64,000 nucleotides of DNA from Luteipulveratus mongoliensis. Its GTDB lineage: Bacteria > Actinomycetota > Actinomycetes > Actinomycetales > Dermatophilaceae. This document shows, piece after piece, positions 30,396 to 38,892 of the stretch. The notes beneath the pieces were generated by a model. That model had not been told where the DNA came from and did not search any database. It was given only the letters and a program-made list of their open reading frames with translations. A program made the translations under genes and the position numbers. The stretch's first letter is position 1. Each line of letters begins with the position of its first letter. The DNA lies in contig NZ_CP011112.1 of assembly GCF_001190945.1 (NCBI RefSeq), positions 2,790,001-2,854,000 of the forward strand, given 5' to 3'.

Positions 30396-31877
30396 CTACG
30401 GCAGCCGAGCTGCTCGGAACGTCACGGTTGCTCCGGCCGGCAGGCGGTAGTCGAACCCGCCCCGATCTGTCCACCGGGTGCTGAACGCCACGGTGGCGGT
30501 GGTGGGGTTGTGCGCCACCAGCACCTGCGTACCGTCTCGGTTGACGAATGCCGAAGTCACGACGCCACCGGTCTCCTCCGTCGAGGAGATGTGCCACGCC
30601 CCGGGCCGGACGAATCTCGCGACCTGCCCCAGCTGGTCGCGGATCGGCGTCCAGCTCTCGCCCGTGTCGGTCACGGTGAGGAGTCCTCTGCAGCCCTGAC
30701 ACCCGCCCAGATGCGGGGTGCCGCCGGGACCGAGCGCAAGATTCCACAGCACCACACTTCGTGCCCAGTGCTGAGTGGAGCGGAGTGCGAGCTCGGCCGT
30801 GCTGTAGCGGATCAGGTCGCCCGAGGCCGTGTCCGAGGAGCACTCGGTCACGTGCTGCGGGAGGTCAGGATAGATCCGGTGCACGGCCGTCATGGTCGAT
30901 GTGCCGGCCTCGTTGTTGTAGCAGTGCCAACCCACAGCGCCCACGAATGAACGATCGCCGGACAGCTCGTCCTTCGCCTCGGTGGCATTCGCCCAGTTGT
31001 GGTCATGAGCAACGATGACTGGGCGCAGGTTCGCTGCTTTGAGAGCGGGTGCGAGATACGACTTGGTGAATGTCGCGAGCTCACTGGCGGAATACGGCAT
31101 ACCGGGATAGTCGGCAGGGGCGAAGTACGGCTCGTTCTGCACGGTCACACCCCAGACTGGTACTCCGTGTGCCTTGAGGCCGCGAATCCATCTGACGAAG
31201 TAGTCGGCCCACGCGTTGTAGTACTCGGGCCGAAGGGAGCCGCCTTCCTGCCCGATCAGTGAGTGGTGTTCCTTCATCCAGGCAGGGGCACTCCAAGGAG
31301 TGGCCACGATGTGCATGCTCGGATTGATGGCCAGAGCGTCTTTGATGACGGGAATCAACCGACTCGTTTCGGCCGGGCTGAGCGCGAAGTAGTGCAAGGG
31401 GTCCTCGCGAGGGCCCTGGCGATCAGCGTCCGTCCAGTGATGGCTCTCGGCAGTGAAGTCTGACGATCCCATGGGGACGCGCATGACATTCAGCCCCAGA
31501 CCTGTTCGCGTGTTGAACAGATGCTGCATCACCTGGGCGTAGTGCGTCGGGTTGCGCTTCTTCAGGCGAGTCAGCTGGTAGGCGGACGAGTCAGTGAAAG
31601 CCGCACCGAACCCCTCGATCGGCTGGCGGACATCGCGAGCGTCGAGGGTCACGGTGTGTTCACCCGAATGCGCCGGTCCGAACGGTATGGATGCGCGACG
31701 CGCAAGGCGATAGGCGCCGTCTGCGGTGCTGAGGGTGACCTCCACAGAGGTCGAGTCGAGATTACTGGTCGTGCCCGGAGCCGACTGCTCTGAGGGTGGA
31801 GACGCTGTCGTGACACTCAGGAGCACGAGAAAGGCCGTGGAAAGCGCGGGAACGTGACGACGTATCTGATTCAGCAT
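30396..31877 (-). CDS. Secreted glycoside hydrolase family 30 (glucosylceramidase-like)
   Basis: A 493-aa glycosidase with a signal peptide (IRRHVPALSTAFLVLLSV). GH30 motifs: GFGAAFTDSSAYQL (89-102), LNVMRVPMGSSDF (129-141), ATPWSAPAWMK (192-202), the acid/base glutamate E249 in VTVQNEP, WHCYNNEAG and the nucleophile E345 in HVTECSSD. The C-terminus is the beta-sandwich that completes the family fold. Family members cleave glucosylceramide, beta-1,6-glucan, beta-xylan or fucosides; the glucosylceramidase/beta-1,6-glucanase branch seems nearest. Alone on the minus strand; a ribosome-binding site GAGG precedes the ATG. Confidence 0.9.
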   Translation of the reverse strand: MLNQIRRHVPALSTAFLVLLSVTTASPPSEQSAPGTTSNLDSTSVEVTLSTADGAYRLARRASIPFGPAHSGEHTVTLDARDVRQPIEGFGAAFTDSSAYQLTRLKKRNPTHYAQVMQHLFNTRTGLGLNVMRVPMGSSDFTAESHHWTDADRQGPREDPLHYFALSPAETSRLIPVIKDALAINPSMHIVATPWSAPAWMKEHHSLIGQEGGSLRPEYYNAWADYFVRWIRGLKAHGVPVWGVTVQNEPYFAPADYPGMPYSASELATFTKSYLAPALKAANLRPVIVAHDHNWANATEAKDELSGDRSFVGAVGWHCYNNEAGTSTMTAVHRIYPDLPQHVTECSSDTASGDLIRYSTAELALRSTQHWARSVVLWNLALGPGGTPHLGGCQGCRGLLTVTDTGESWTPIRDQLGQVARFVRPGAWHISSTEETGGVVTSAFVNRDGTQVLVAHNPTTATVAFSTRWTDRGGFDYRLPAGATVTFRAARLP

Positions 31878-31948
31878 GCGAGCCTCACGAGAGGGGCGGA
31901 CGGCGTGCTGTGCTCACAGAGACGCTAACGAGGCATCGATCTGACGTA

Positions 31949-31976
31949 GTTATAGCGCAGGTCTAGTTCCCACAAA
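31949..31976 (-). promoter_or_regulatory. Candidate promoter of the GH30 gene
   Basis: On the minus strand TTTGTG (31971-31976), a 16-bp spacer and TATAAC (31949-31954) stand in an unusually AT-rich patch. It would give a 5' leader of about 65 nt. Confidence 0.4.
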
Positions 31977-31994
31977 TGGTTCTCGGACCCACAA

Positions 31995-32034
31995 GTCCGG
32001 GGCTTGTCCAACAGGAGCTGGACAAGCCCCGGAC
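31995..32034 (-). terminator. Intrinsic terminator of lpd
   Basis: A 16-bp perfect stem (31995-32010 with 32019-32034, core GGGGCTTGTCC) around an 8-nt loop, starting 9 nt after the lpd stop codon. Confidence 0.85.
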
Positions 32035-32043
32035 CGGGTGGGC

Positions 32044-33444
32044 CTAGAGATTGATCATGTGGCCGGCGATGCCTTCGACGGCTTCCTTCATGGCTTCGCT
32101 GAGAGTCGGGTGCGCGAAGACGTTGCGGGCGACCTCGTCAGCGGTCAGGTCCCACTGCTGAGCCAGCGTCAGAGCGGGCAGCAGCTCGGTCACCTCGGGG
32201 CCGATCAGGTGCGCGCCGACGATCTCGTTGTGCTTGGCGTCCGCGACGATCTTGACGAAGCCGACGCCCTCGCCCATACCGCGGGCCTTGCCGTTGGCCG
32301 AGAACGGGAACGACGCGACCTTGACGTCGTAGCCCTTCTCCTTGGCCTGCTCCTCGCTGTAGCCGAAGGAGGCGATCTGCGGCTGGCAGAACGTGGCTCG
32401 CGGAATCATGTCGAAGTTGATCTCGACCGTCTCCGCGCCGGCGATGGTCTCGGCCGCGACGACACCCATGGCCTCGGCCGTGTGCGCGAGCATCAGCTTG
32501 CCGGTGCAGTCGCCGATCGCGTAGACGCCCTCGACATTGGTGCGGCCGCGCTCGTCGACCGCGATCGCCTTGCGCTCGGTCAGCTGCACGCCGCTTGCCT
32601 CGAGGCCGTAGCCGTCGACGCGCGGCGCGAAGCCGAACGCGGCGAGGAAGCGATCGGCCTCCAGCACCTGCTCATCGCCGCCGGCAGCGGGTGTGACGGT
32701 GACGCGCACGCCGGAGCCGGTGTCCTCGACACTCTTGACCGCGGTCGACAGCAGAACCTTGACGCCGAGCTTCTTGTACTGCCGCTGCAGCTCCTTGGAC
32801 ACGTCGGCGTCCTCGGTGGGAACCATGCGGTCCAGGAACTCCACGATGGTGACGTCGACGTCGAAAGCCTTGAGCACGTACGCGAACTCGACGCCGATGG
32901 CACCGCTGCCGCCGATGATGATCGAGCTCGGCGGATTGGGGTCGAGGATCTGCTCCTCGTAGGTGACGACGTTCTTGGACAGGGTCACGCCCGGCACCAG
33001 ACGTACGGTGGCGCCCGTCGCGATGATGATGTTGTCGCCGGTCACCGTCTGCGTCTCGCCGGCGTTGAGCTCGACCTGCAGGGTCTTGGCGTCGGTGAAC
33101 GTCGCCCACCCGTCGATCTCAGCGATCTTGTTCTTCTTCATCAGGTAGTGCACACCCTTGGCGCTGGCGTCGGCCACGCCGCGGCTGCGCTGGTGCGTCG
33201 AGCCGAAGTCCATCGTCGCGTCGCCGCTGATCCCGAACTTCTTCTTCTCGTTCGTGATGATGTGCGACAGCTCGGCGTTGCGCAGCAGCGCCTTGGACGG
33301 GATGCATCCCACGTTGAGGCAGACACCGCCCCAGTACTTCTTCTCGATGACGGCCACGGTCTTGCCCAGCTGCGCCGCGCGGATCGCCGCGACATAGCCA
33401 CCAGGACCGGCTCCCAGGACAACAACATCAAAGTGATCAGCCAC
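32044..33444 (-). CDS. lpd: Dihydrolipoyl dehydrogenase
   Basis: A 466-aa FAD disulfide oxidoreductase, the shared E3 component of pyruvate and 2-oxoglutarate dehydrogenase complexes. FAD motif [13 protein letters not shown] (8-20), redox cysteines C42 and C47 in [17 protein letters not shown] motif [27 protein letters not shown], and the C-terminal His-Glu pair in [15 protein letters not shown] 33444 is used: homologues start at [11 protein letters not shown], and TAGGCT lies 7 nt upstream; the earlier in-frame ATG adds a tail unlike the family. Confidence 0.96.
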   Translation of the reverse strand: MADHFDVVVLGAGPGGYVAAIRAAQLGKTVAVIEKKYWGGVCLNVGCIPSKALLRNAELSHIITNEKKKFGISGDATMDFGSTHQRSRGVADASAKGVHYLMKKNKIAEIDGWATFTDAKTLQVELNAGETQTVTGDNIIIATGATVRLVPGVTLSKNVVTYEEQILDPNPPSSIIIGGSGAIGVEFAYVLKAFDVDVTIVEFLDRMVPTEDADVSKELQRQYKKLGVKVLLSTAVKSVEDTGSGVRVTVTPAAGGDEQVLEADRFLAAFGFAPRVDGYGLEASGVQLTERKAIAVDERGRTNVEGVYAIGDCTGKLMLAHTAEAMGVVAAETIAGAETVEINFDMIPRATFCQPQIASFGYSEEQAKEKGYDVKVASFPFSANGKARGMGEGVGFVKIVADAKHNEIVGAHLIGPEVTELLPALTLAQQWDLTADEVARNVFAHPTLSEAMKEAVEGIAGHMINL

Positions 33445-33451
33445 GTCGCTG

Positions 33452-33457
33452 AGCCTA
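33452..33457 (-). promoter_or_regulatory. -10 hexamer TAGGCT of lpd
   Basis: On the minus strand TAGGCT ends 7 nt before the lpd GTG. Confidence 0.5.
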
Positions 33458-33604
33458 TCTCCGGCCTTCTTGCCGTACGACGGCGAGCCCGGCTCCTGGC
33501 CAGCCACTCACCCTCGGTCGAGCGTGCGGCACCGTGCCTGTGACCGCAGGCGCGATGGCCTACGGTCGGTCCATGGGGGTTCTCCACCGATCGGCCGCAG
33601 CATC

Positions 33605-34654
33605 ATGAGCTTCGACGAGCCAAGAGTCTTCGGTCAGTGGGTGACCTGGGAGCACGCCGCTGAGGGACTGTCCGGACGTCTAGACGAGTCAGCAATGGCC
33701 GGTCTGCACGACGCGTATCGGTACGCCGCCTCGCGCCACGAAGGACAACGCCGCCCGGCCGGCGAGCCGTACGTAAGACACCTGCTCGAAGTCGTGGAGA
33801 TCATGGCGACTGCGCTTGATGTCACCGACGCCGACATGCTGGAGGCAGGGCTGCTCCACGACGTCGTCGAGGACACGGACGGCACCAGTGCCGAGATCAC
33901 GGAGCGGTTCGGCGGACGTACGGCTGACCTCGTCGCCCACGTGACGATGCCCGAGATCCTTCCGGGACAGGACAAGCGGCTGGTCCGGCTGGCGTACCTC
34001 GATGGTCTGCGCGACGCCCGGCCCGACGTGCTGCGGCTGAAGCTGTCCGATCGCTACAGCAACGTCCAGCGCCTGCACACTCACCCGCGTGCGGAGAAGC
34101 AGCGGTCCTACTACGCCGAGACTCTTGAGCACTTCGTGCCGCTGGCGAAGGTCGATGACCGGCTGGCCGAGCTGTTCGCGGTGTGGGCCGAGGCGTACGA
34201 CTACCTCACGGCGCCTGTCGACACCATCAGCGCAGCGACGAAGCTGGCGGCCGCCGTCCACCGCGAACAGGTCGACAAGAGCGGGGCGCCATATGTGGAG
34301 CACGCCTATGCCACAGCACGAATTGCCTTGGAAGACGGAGCTTCTGAGCATCAGCAGATGGCCGGACTCCTCCACGATGCGGTCGAAGACACGCCCTGCA
34401 CTCTTGAGCAGTTGCGCGATCTCGGCGTTCCGGAGCCTGTGGTTGTGATGGTGGACGCGCTCACTCGACGTGACGGCGAGTCACACCCTGAGTACCTCGC
34501 CCGGCTGATCGAGACACCCGAAGCGGTGCCGGTCAAGCGTGCCGACATCCAGCACAACCAGAGCCCGGATCGCCTGGCCCGGCTCGACAGCGCCACTCAG
34601 GACCGGCTGCGCGGCAAGTACGAGGCGGCGCTCGCGGCCCTGTCGCGGAGCTAG
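33605..34654 (+). CDS. Tandem HD-domain protein, RelA/SpoT hydrolase-like
   Basis: A 349-aa protein with two copies of a SpoT-type HD domain and no (p)ppGpp synthetase, TGS or ACT domain. Copy 1 (about 35-190) has H59, HD at 85-86, ED at 89-90 (LLHDVVEDT) and D149 in LKLSDRYSNVQRL. Copy 2 (about 205-325) has H233, HD at 257-258, ED at 261-262 (LLHDAVEDT) and D314 in VKRADIQHNQSPDRL. Both copies keep the metal and catalytic pattern of alarmone hydrolases. It may hydrolyse (p)ppGpp or another nucleotide; this is inference. Monocistronic; no neighbour explains it. Confidence 0.82.
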   Translation: MSFDEPRVFGQWVTWEHAAEGLSGRLDESAMAGLHDAYRYAASRHEGQRRPAGEPYVRHLLEVVEIMATALDVTDADMLEAGLLHDVVEDTDGTSAEITERFGGRTADLVAHVTMPEILPGQDKRLVRLAYLDGLRDARPDVLRLKLSDRYSNVQRLHTHPRAEKQRSYYAETLEHFVPLAKVDDRLAELFAVWAEAYDYLTAPVDTISAATKLAAAVHREQVDKSGAPYVEHAYATARIALEDGASEHQQMAGLLHDAVEDTPCTLEQLRDLGVPEPVVVMVDALTRRDGESHPEYLARLIETPEAVPVKRADIQHNQSPDRLARLDSATQDRLRGKYEAALAALSRS

Positions 34655-34663
34655 CGGCGGGGT

Positions 34664-35635
34664 CTACGTCGTGGGTGGCTCCGCCAGGAGGGCGCGGGCC
34701 AGGCCGCTGTCGGCCACCAGGCTGTTGATGATGCCGGCGCCCACTGCGGCGCGCACGACGACCGCGCGCGCCTCACCGGTCACGAGCCCCACGACATGCG
34801 GAATCGCCTCGAGCTGCTCGGCAGTCACACTGATGAGGCGTCCGGTGAGCTCGCTGACGATGGGCTTGCCGTCGGCGTCGATGAACGCGCCGGAGATCTC
34901 TCCGACTGCTCCGGCTTTGGCCTGAGCACGAGCATCGGCGGGGGCGACGAGGTCGTACAGCGTGGACTCTCCCGGGCGCCACGCGCCGATGCCGACCACC
35001 GCGACGGTGACCTCCGGGAGGTGGGCGAACGTCTCGGCAACACTCGGCTGACGGCGCAGCATCTGCGCACTCTCGACATCGGTGGCGACTAGCGGCGCAT
35101 AGAAGTGGTGTGCCTCGCCACCGCTCAGGCGAGCGGCCTCCCGTACGACGTCAACGGGAGTCGCGGTCGCGTCCGTGACGGTCAGCGCACCGCTGAGCTG
35201 CACCACGGGCACCTTGGGGAGCGCCTTCAGCGCCGTCACCATCGCCGAGACGGTGCGCGACCACGGCAGACCGAGCACGTCGTCCTCGGTGAGGATCTCG
35301 CCGAGGAGAGCGGCGGCCGTACGCCCGATCTCGGCACGCAGGTGCGCGACGGCCTGGTCGTCGTCGGAGAACGCGGGCACATCGACGACCACGGCGCGGC
35401 GTAGACCCAGCCGCTGCCGCAGCTGCGCAGACAGGGCGGCATCGACTCCGGCCTCGGGCGCGATGTCGATGCGGACCACGCCTCGTTCGCGCGCCTCGAT
35501 GAGCAACCGCGCGACCTTGAAGCGGCTGATACCCAGCTCGTCGCCGATCTGCACCTTGGAGCGGTCCTCCAGGTAGTAGCGGCGCGCGACGGTGGCCAGC
35601 AGCATCCGATCGTCAGGGGAGTCCGGCGGGATCAC
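34664..35635 (-). CDS. SorC-family sugar-binding transcriptional regulator
   Basis: A 323-aa regulator. The N-terminal HTH (about 10-55) reads MLLATVARRYYLEDRSKVQ then IGDELGISRFKVARLLIEARE, followed by the SorC/DeoR-type sugar-phosphate-binding domain (VVVDVPAF, VLGLPWSRTVSAMV, VVQLSGAL, VVGIGAW, ISGAFIDADGKPI). It is divergent from the polyol operon, and CATATG-centred palindromes lie between the two, so it very likely controls that operon in response to a sugar phosphate or polyol-derived ligand. GTG start with a GAGG ribosome-binding site. Confidence 0.92.
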   Translation of the reverse strand: MIPPDSPDDRMLLATVARRYYLEDRSKVQIGDELGISRFKVARLLIEARERGVVRIDIAPEAGVDAALSAQLRQRLGLRRAVVVDVPAFSDDDQAVAHLRAEIGRTAAALLGEILTEDDVLGLPWSRTVSAMVTALKALPKVPVVQLSGALTVTDATATPVDVVREAARLSGGEAHHFYAPLVATDVESAQMLRRQPSVAETFAHLPEVTVAVVGIGAWRPGESTLYDLVAPADARAQAKAGAVGEISGAFIDADGKPIVSELTGRLISVTAEQLEAIPHVVGLVTGEARAVVVRAAVGAGIINSLVADSGLARALLAEPPTT

Positions 35636-35670
35636 GTGCTACCTCGCATCTGATCGGTCGAAGTCGTGCG

Positions 35671-35699
35671 TTGGCGGATGTGATCTGCCACACTACACT
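35671..35699 (+). promoter_or_regulatory. Promoter of the polyol operon
   Basis: TTGGCG (35671-35676), a 17-bp spacer and TACACT (35694-35699). The predicted start site at about 35706 lies inside the operator pair. A weak CRP-like sequence TGTGATCTGCCACACT overlaps the spacer (35679-35694). Confidence 0.6.
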
Positions 35700-35730
35700 C
35701 ATATGTGCACCATAGCGCTCATATGAGCGC
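35698..35730. promoter_or_regulatory. Twin operator for the SorC regulator
   Basis: Two CATATG-centred boxes, CTCATATGTGC (35698-35708) and the perfect 16-bp palindrome GCGCTCATATGAGCGC (35715-35730), are exactly 20 bp apart centre to centre, that is two helical turns on one face of the DNA. They sit directly after the -10, where binding would block transcription. Confidence 0.65.
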
Positions 35731-35756
35731 GACGCCAGCACGGGCAAGGAGGCCAC

Positions 35757-37112
35757 ATGCACAGGCGAACCCGGAGGATGACGGCGGTGGGATCGGCGGC
35801 GCTGCTGGTGAGCAGCGTGTCGGCCTGCGCCGGCTGGGGCGGAGGAGTCGGCGGTGGTGGTGGCGACACCATCAACGTGCTGATGGTCAACAACCCCCAG
35901 ATGATCGATCTGCAAAAGCTGGCTCCGGAGTTCACCAAGGAGACGGGCATCAAGGTCAACTTCACGGTGCTCCCGGAGAACGACCTCCGCGACAAGGCCA
36001 GCCAGGAGTTCTCGAGCCAGGCCGGCCAGTACGACGTCGCGACCTTGAGCAACTTCGAGATCCCGATCTACGCCAAGAGCCGCTGGGTCGCTCCGCTGGA
36101 CAGCTACATCGCCAAGGACCCGGGGTTCGACCAGGCCGACATCCTCAAGCCGATGACGACGGCACTGACTGCGGGGGGCAAGGTCTACGGCGAGCCGTTC
36201 TACGGTGAGTCCTCGTTCCTCATGTACCGCAAGGACGTCTTGGCCTCCAAGGGCATCACGATGCCGGCCAACCCGACCTGGCAGCAGGTCGCCGACATCG
36301 CGGCCAAGGTCGACAACCCCCGGATGGCCGGCATCTGCCTGCGCGGTCAACCGGGCTGGGGCCAGCTGTTCGCGCCCCTGACGACGGTGATCAACACGTT
36401 CGGCGGCACCTGGTTCGACAAGGACTGGAACGCCAAGGTGGACTCACCCGAGTTCACCCAGGCGACGTCGTTCTACGTCAACCTGGTGCGCAAGTACGGC
36501 GAGAAGGGCGCACCGCAGGCGGGCTTCACCGAGTGCCTCAACAACCTCACGCAGGGCAGTGTCGCGATGTGGTACGACGCAACGTCGGCGGCGGGATCGC
36601 TCGAGGCTGACGGGTCGCCGGTCAAGGGCAAGATCGGCTACGCGCCGGCGCCGGTGGTCAAGACCAAGAGCTCGGGCTGGCTCTACACCTGGTCCTGGGC
36701 CATCGAGCAGGCGAGCACCAAGAAGGACAACGCCTGGAAGTTCGTGTCGTGGGCCAGCAGCAAGAAGTACGAGAACCTCGTCGGCACTCGCATCGGCTGG
36801 TCGAGCGTCCCGGCAGGCAAGCGCGCCTCGACCTACACCAACCCGCAGTACCTCAAGTCCGCGGGCGCGTTCGCGGCGCAGACCAAGGCCTCGATCCAGT
36901 CCGCTGACCCGGTCAACCCCGGCGTCCAGCCGCGACCGGCAGCCGGCATTCAGTTCGTCGATATCCCGGAGTTCCCCGACCTCGGCACCCAGGTCAGCCA
37001 GGAGGTCAGCTCGGCGATCGCTGGCAAGACCAGTGTTCACAACGCTCTCGACCTGGGGCAGCAGCTCGCCGATGACGTGGCGAAGCAGTATCAGAAACGG
37101 GAGGGGAAATGA
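35757..37112 (+). CDS. Polyol ABC transporter, substrate-binding lipoprotein
   Basis: A 451-aa family 1 extracellular solute-binding protein. A signal peptide ends at the lipobox VSAC with C24 as the lipid-anchored residue, followed by a Gly-rich linker. The mature domain has the two-lobed pattern (INVLMVNNPQMIDLQKL, GKVYGEPFYGESSFLMYRKD, WLYTWSWAIEQAS). Closest in style to SmoE/MtlE sorbitol/mannitol-binding proteins. Start ATG with AAGGAGG at good spacing. First gene of an operon in which each following gene overlaps the previous one. Confidence 0.9.
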   Translation: MHRRTRRMTAVGSAALLVSSVSACAGWGGGVGGGGGDTINVLMVNNPQMIDLQKLAPEFTKETGIKVNFTVLPENDLRDKASQEFSSQAGQYDVATLSNFEIPIYAKSRWVAPLDSYIAKDPGFDQADILKPMTTALTAGGKVYGEPFYGESSFLMYRKDVLASKGITMPANPTWQQVADIAAKVDNPRMAGICLRGQPGWGQLFAPLTTVINTFGGTWFDKDWNAKVDSPEFTQATSFYVNLVRKYGEKGAPQAGFTECLNNLTQGSVAMWYDATSAAGSLEADGSPVKGKIGYAPAPVVKTKSSGWLYTWSWAIEQASTKKDNAWKFVSWASSKKYENLVGTRIGWSSVPAGKRASTYTNPQYLKSAGAFAAQTKASIQSADPVNPGVQPRPAAGIQFVDIPEFPDLGTQVSQEVSSAIAGKTSVHNALDLGQQLADDVAKQYQKREGK

Positions 37113-38023
37113 GTTCTGTTGTTGCTCAATGCAATTCGGCGATGAACAAGGCGGGAGCCTGGGCCAGGCGAGCACCGCTGCTGCCAGCGCTGATCTTCAT
37201 GATCATCGTCACGCAGCTGCCGTTCCTCGTGACCCTGGTGGTCTCGTTCATGAACTGGAACGCGTACTACCCCGATGACCGTGGGTTCGCAGGCGTCGAC
37301 AACTTCGTCAGCGTGCTGACTGATGTCAATGCTCGCAAGGCGATCTTCGTGACGGTCCTGCTCACCGTCGGTGTCGTGCTGATCTCGCTCATCGTCGGGC
37401 TCTGCATCGCGCTCCTGCTGGACCGCAAGTTCCGCGGCCGCGGGGTGGCCCGCACCTTGATGATCACCCCATTCCTCGTCGTCCCGGTCGCCGCGGCGCT
37501 GATGTGGAAGCACGCGCTGTTCAACCCGGAGTACGGCCTGCTCAACGGGATGCTGAAGATGGTGTTCGGAGACAACGCTCCGCAACGCGACTGGATCACC
37601 GACAACCCGCTGATCTCCATCGTTGTCGCTCTGGTCTGGCAGTGGACGCCGTTCATGATGCTGATCCTGCTGGCGGGCCTGCAGAGCAGGCCCATGGACG
37701 TCGTCGAGGCGGCGCGCATCGATGGCGCCTCACCGTGGCAGATCTTCCGCAGCATGACCTTGCCCCACCTGCGCCCCTACATCGAGCTGTCGGGTCTGCT
37801 CGGCGCGATCTATGTCGTGCAGAACTTCGATGCGGTCTTCACCATCACCTCGGGCGGGCTCGGGACGGCCAACCTGCCCTACTTCATCTATCAGACCTTC
37901 TACACCGCTCACGACTACGGTCGAGCGTCCGCAGCGGGCGTCGTCGTGGTGATCGGCACGATCATCATCGCGACCTTCGCACTGCGTACGGCGTTCAGCC
38001 TCTTTCAGGAGGACTCGCGATGA
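37109..38023 (+). CDS. Polyol ABC transporter permease 1
   Basis: A 304-aa MalF/SmoF-type inner-membrane permease with about six transmembrane segments (LLPALIFMIIVTQLPFLVTL first). The EAA loop that docks the ATPase reads EAARIDGASPWQIFRSMTLPH (near 205-225). ATGA overlap with the binding-protein gene. No ATP-binding protein gene follows, so a shared MsiK/SmoK-type ATPase elsewhere must power it. Confidence 0.92.
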   Translation: MSSVVAQCNSAMNKAGAWARRAPLLPALIFMIIVTQLPFLVTLVVSFMNWNAYYPDDRGFAGVDNFVSVLTDVNARKAIFVTVLLTVGVVLISLIVGLCIALLLDRKFRGRGVARTLMITPFLVVPVAAALMWKHALFNPEYGLLNGMLKMVFGDNAPQRDWITDNPLISIVVALVWQWTPFMMLILLAGLQSRPMDVVEAARIDGASPWQIFRSMTLPHLRPYIELSGLLGAIYVVQNFDAVFTITSGGLGTANLPYFIYQTFYTAHDYGRASAAGVVVVIGTIIIATFALRTAFSLFQEDSR

Positions 38024-38892
38024 CGTCTACCACCGTCAAGAAGGCGGCCACCAGACCGCCGCTGGAGATCCGGCACGCCAAGCCCAAGAGGTCAGGTGTC
38101 CTGCTGACCGGGCTCGCGTGGTTCATCAGTGTGATGTTCGTGCTGCCCGTGGTCTGGATGGTTCTGACGTCGTTGCACACCGAGCAGGACGCCGCCGCCA
38201 ACCCGCCCAAGCTGGGTGCGCCGATCAGCCTTGACGGCTACCGGTCCTTCTTCGACTCCGGACCCTGGCCGCCGATTGCGAACTCGCTGACGGCGAGCAT
38301 CGTGTCGACGTTCCTGGTCCTGGTGCTGGCCCTGCCGGCGGCGTACGCGCTGTCGATCAAGCCGGTGAAGAAGTGGAGCGACGTGATGTTCTTCTTCCTC
38401 TCCACGAAGTTCCTACCGGTGGTCGCGGGGCTGCTGCCGGTCTACCTGTTCGCCCAGAAGGTCAACCTGCTGGACAACATCTGGTTGCTGATCATCTTGT
38501 ACACCTCGATGAACCTGCCGATCGCGGTCTGGATGCTGCGCTCGTTCCTGTCCGAGGTGCCGGTCGAGATGCTCGAGGCCGCGCAGGTCGACGGTGCCGG
38601 TCTGGTGCGGACGCTGAAGGAGATCGTGGCGCCCGTCGTCATGCCTGGCATCGCGTCGGCAGCGCTGATCTGTTTCATCTTCTCCTGGAACGAGCTGCTC
38701 TTCGCCCGTGTCCTCACCGGCACCCGGGCCGAGACAGCACCGGTGTTCCTCACCGGGTTCGTCACGAGCCAGGGCCTGTTCCTGGCCAAGGTGTGTGCGG
38801 CATCGTTGGTGGTGTCACTACCGGTGCTCGCGGCCGGGTTCGCCGCGCAGGACAAGCTGGTCCAAGGTCTGTCGATGGGAGCCGTCAAGTGA
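38020..38892 (+). CDS. Polyol ABC transporter permease 2
   Basis: A 290-aa MalG/SmoG-type permease with six predicted helices (WFISVMFVLPVVWMVLTSL first) and the EAA loop EAAQVDGAGLVRTLKEIVAPVV. ATGA overlap with the first permease and GTGA overlap with the dehydrogenase gene behind it. Confidence 0.92.
   Translation: MTSTTVKKAATRPPLEIRHAKPKRSGVLLTGLAWFISVMFVLPVVWMVLTSLHTEQDAAANPPKLGAPISLDGYRSFFDSGPWPPIANSLTASIVSTFLVLVLALPAAYALSIKPVKKWSDVMFFFLSTKFLPVVAGLLPVYLFAQKVNLLDNIWLLIILYTSMNLPIAVWMLRSFLSEVPVEMLEAAQVDGAGLVRTLKEIVAPVVMPGIASAALICFIFSWNELLFARVLTGTRAETAPVFLTGFVTSQGLFLAKVCAASLVVSLPVLAAGFAAQDKLVQGLSMGAVK

Noticed and set aside
32038-33543. 501-codon open frame antisense to lpd
   Set aside because: Low-complexity shadow of lpd, whose motifs and terminator are unambiguous.
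35679-35694. CRP site in the polyol promoter (TGTGATCTGCCACACT)
   Set aside because: Only 8 of 10 key bases fit and it lies inside the promoter spacer; kept as a note rather than a feature.
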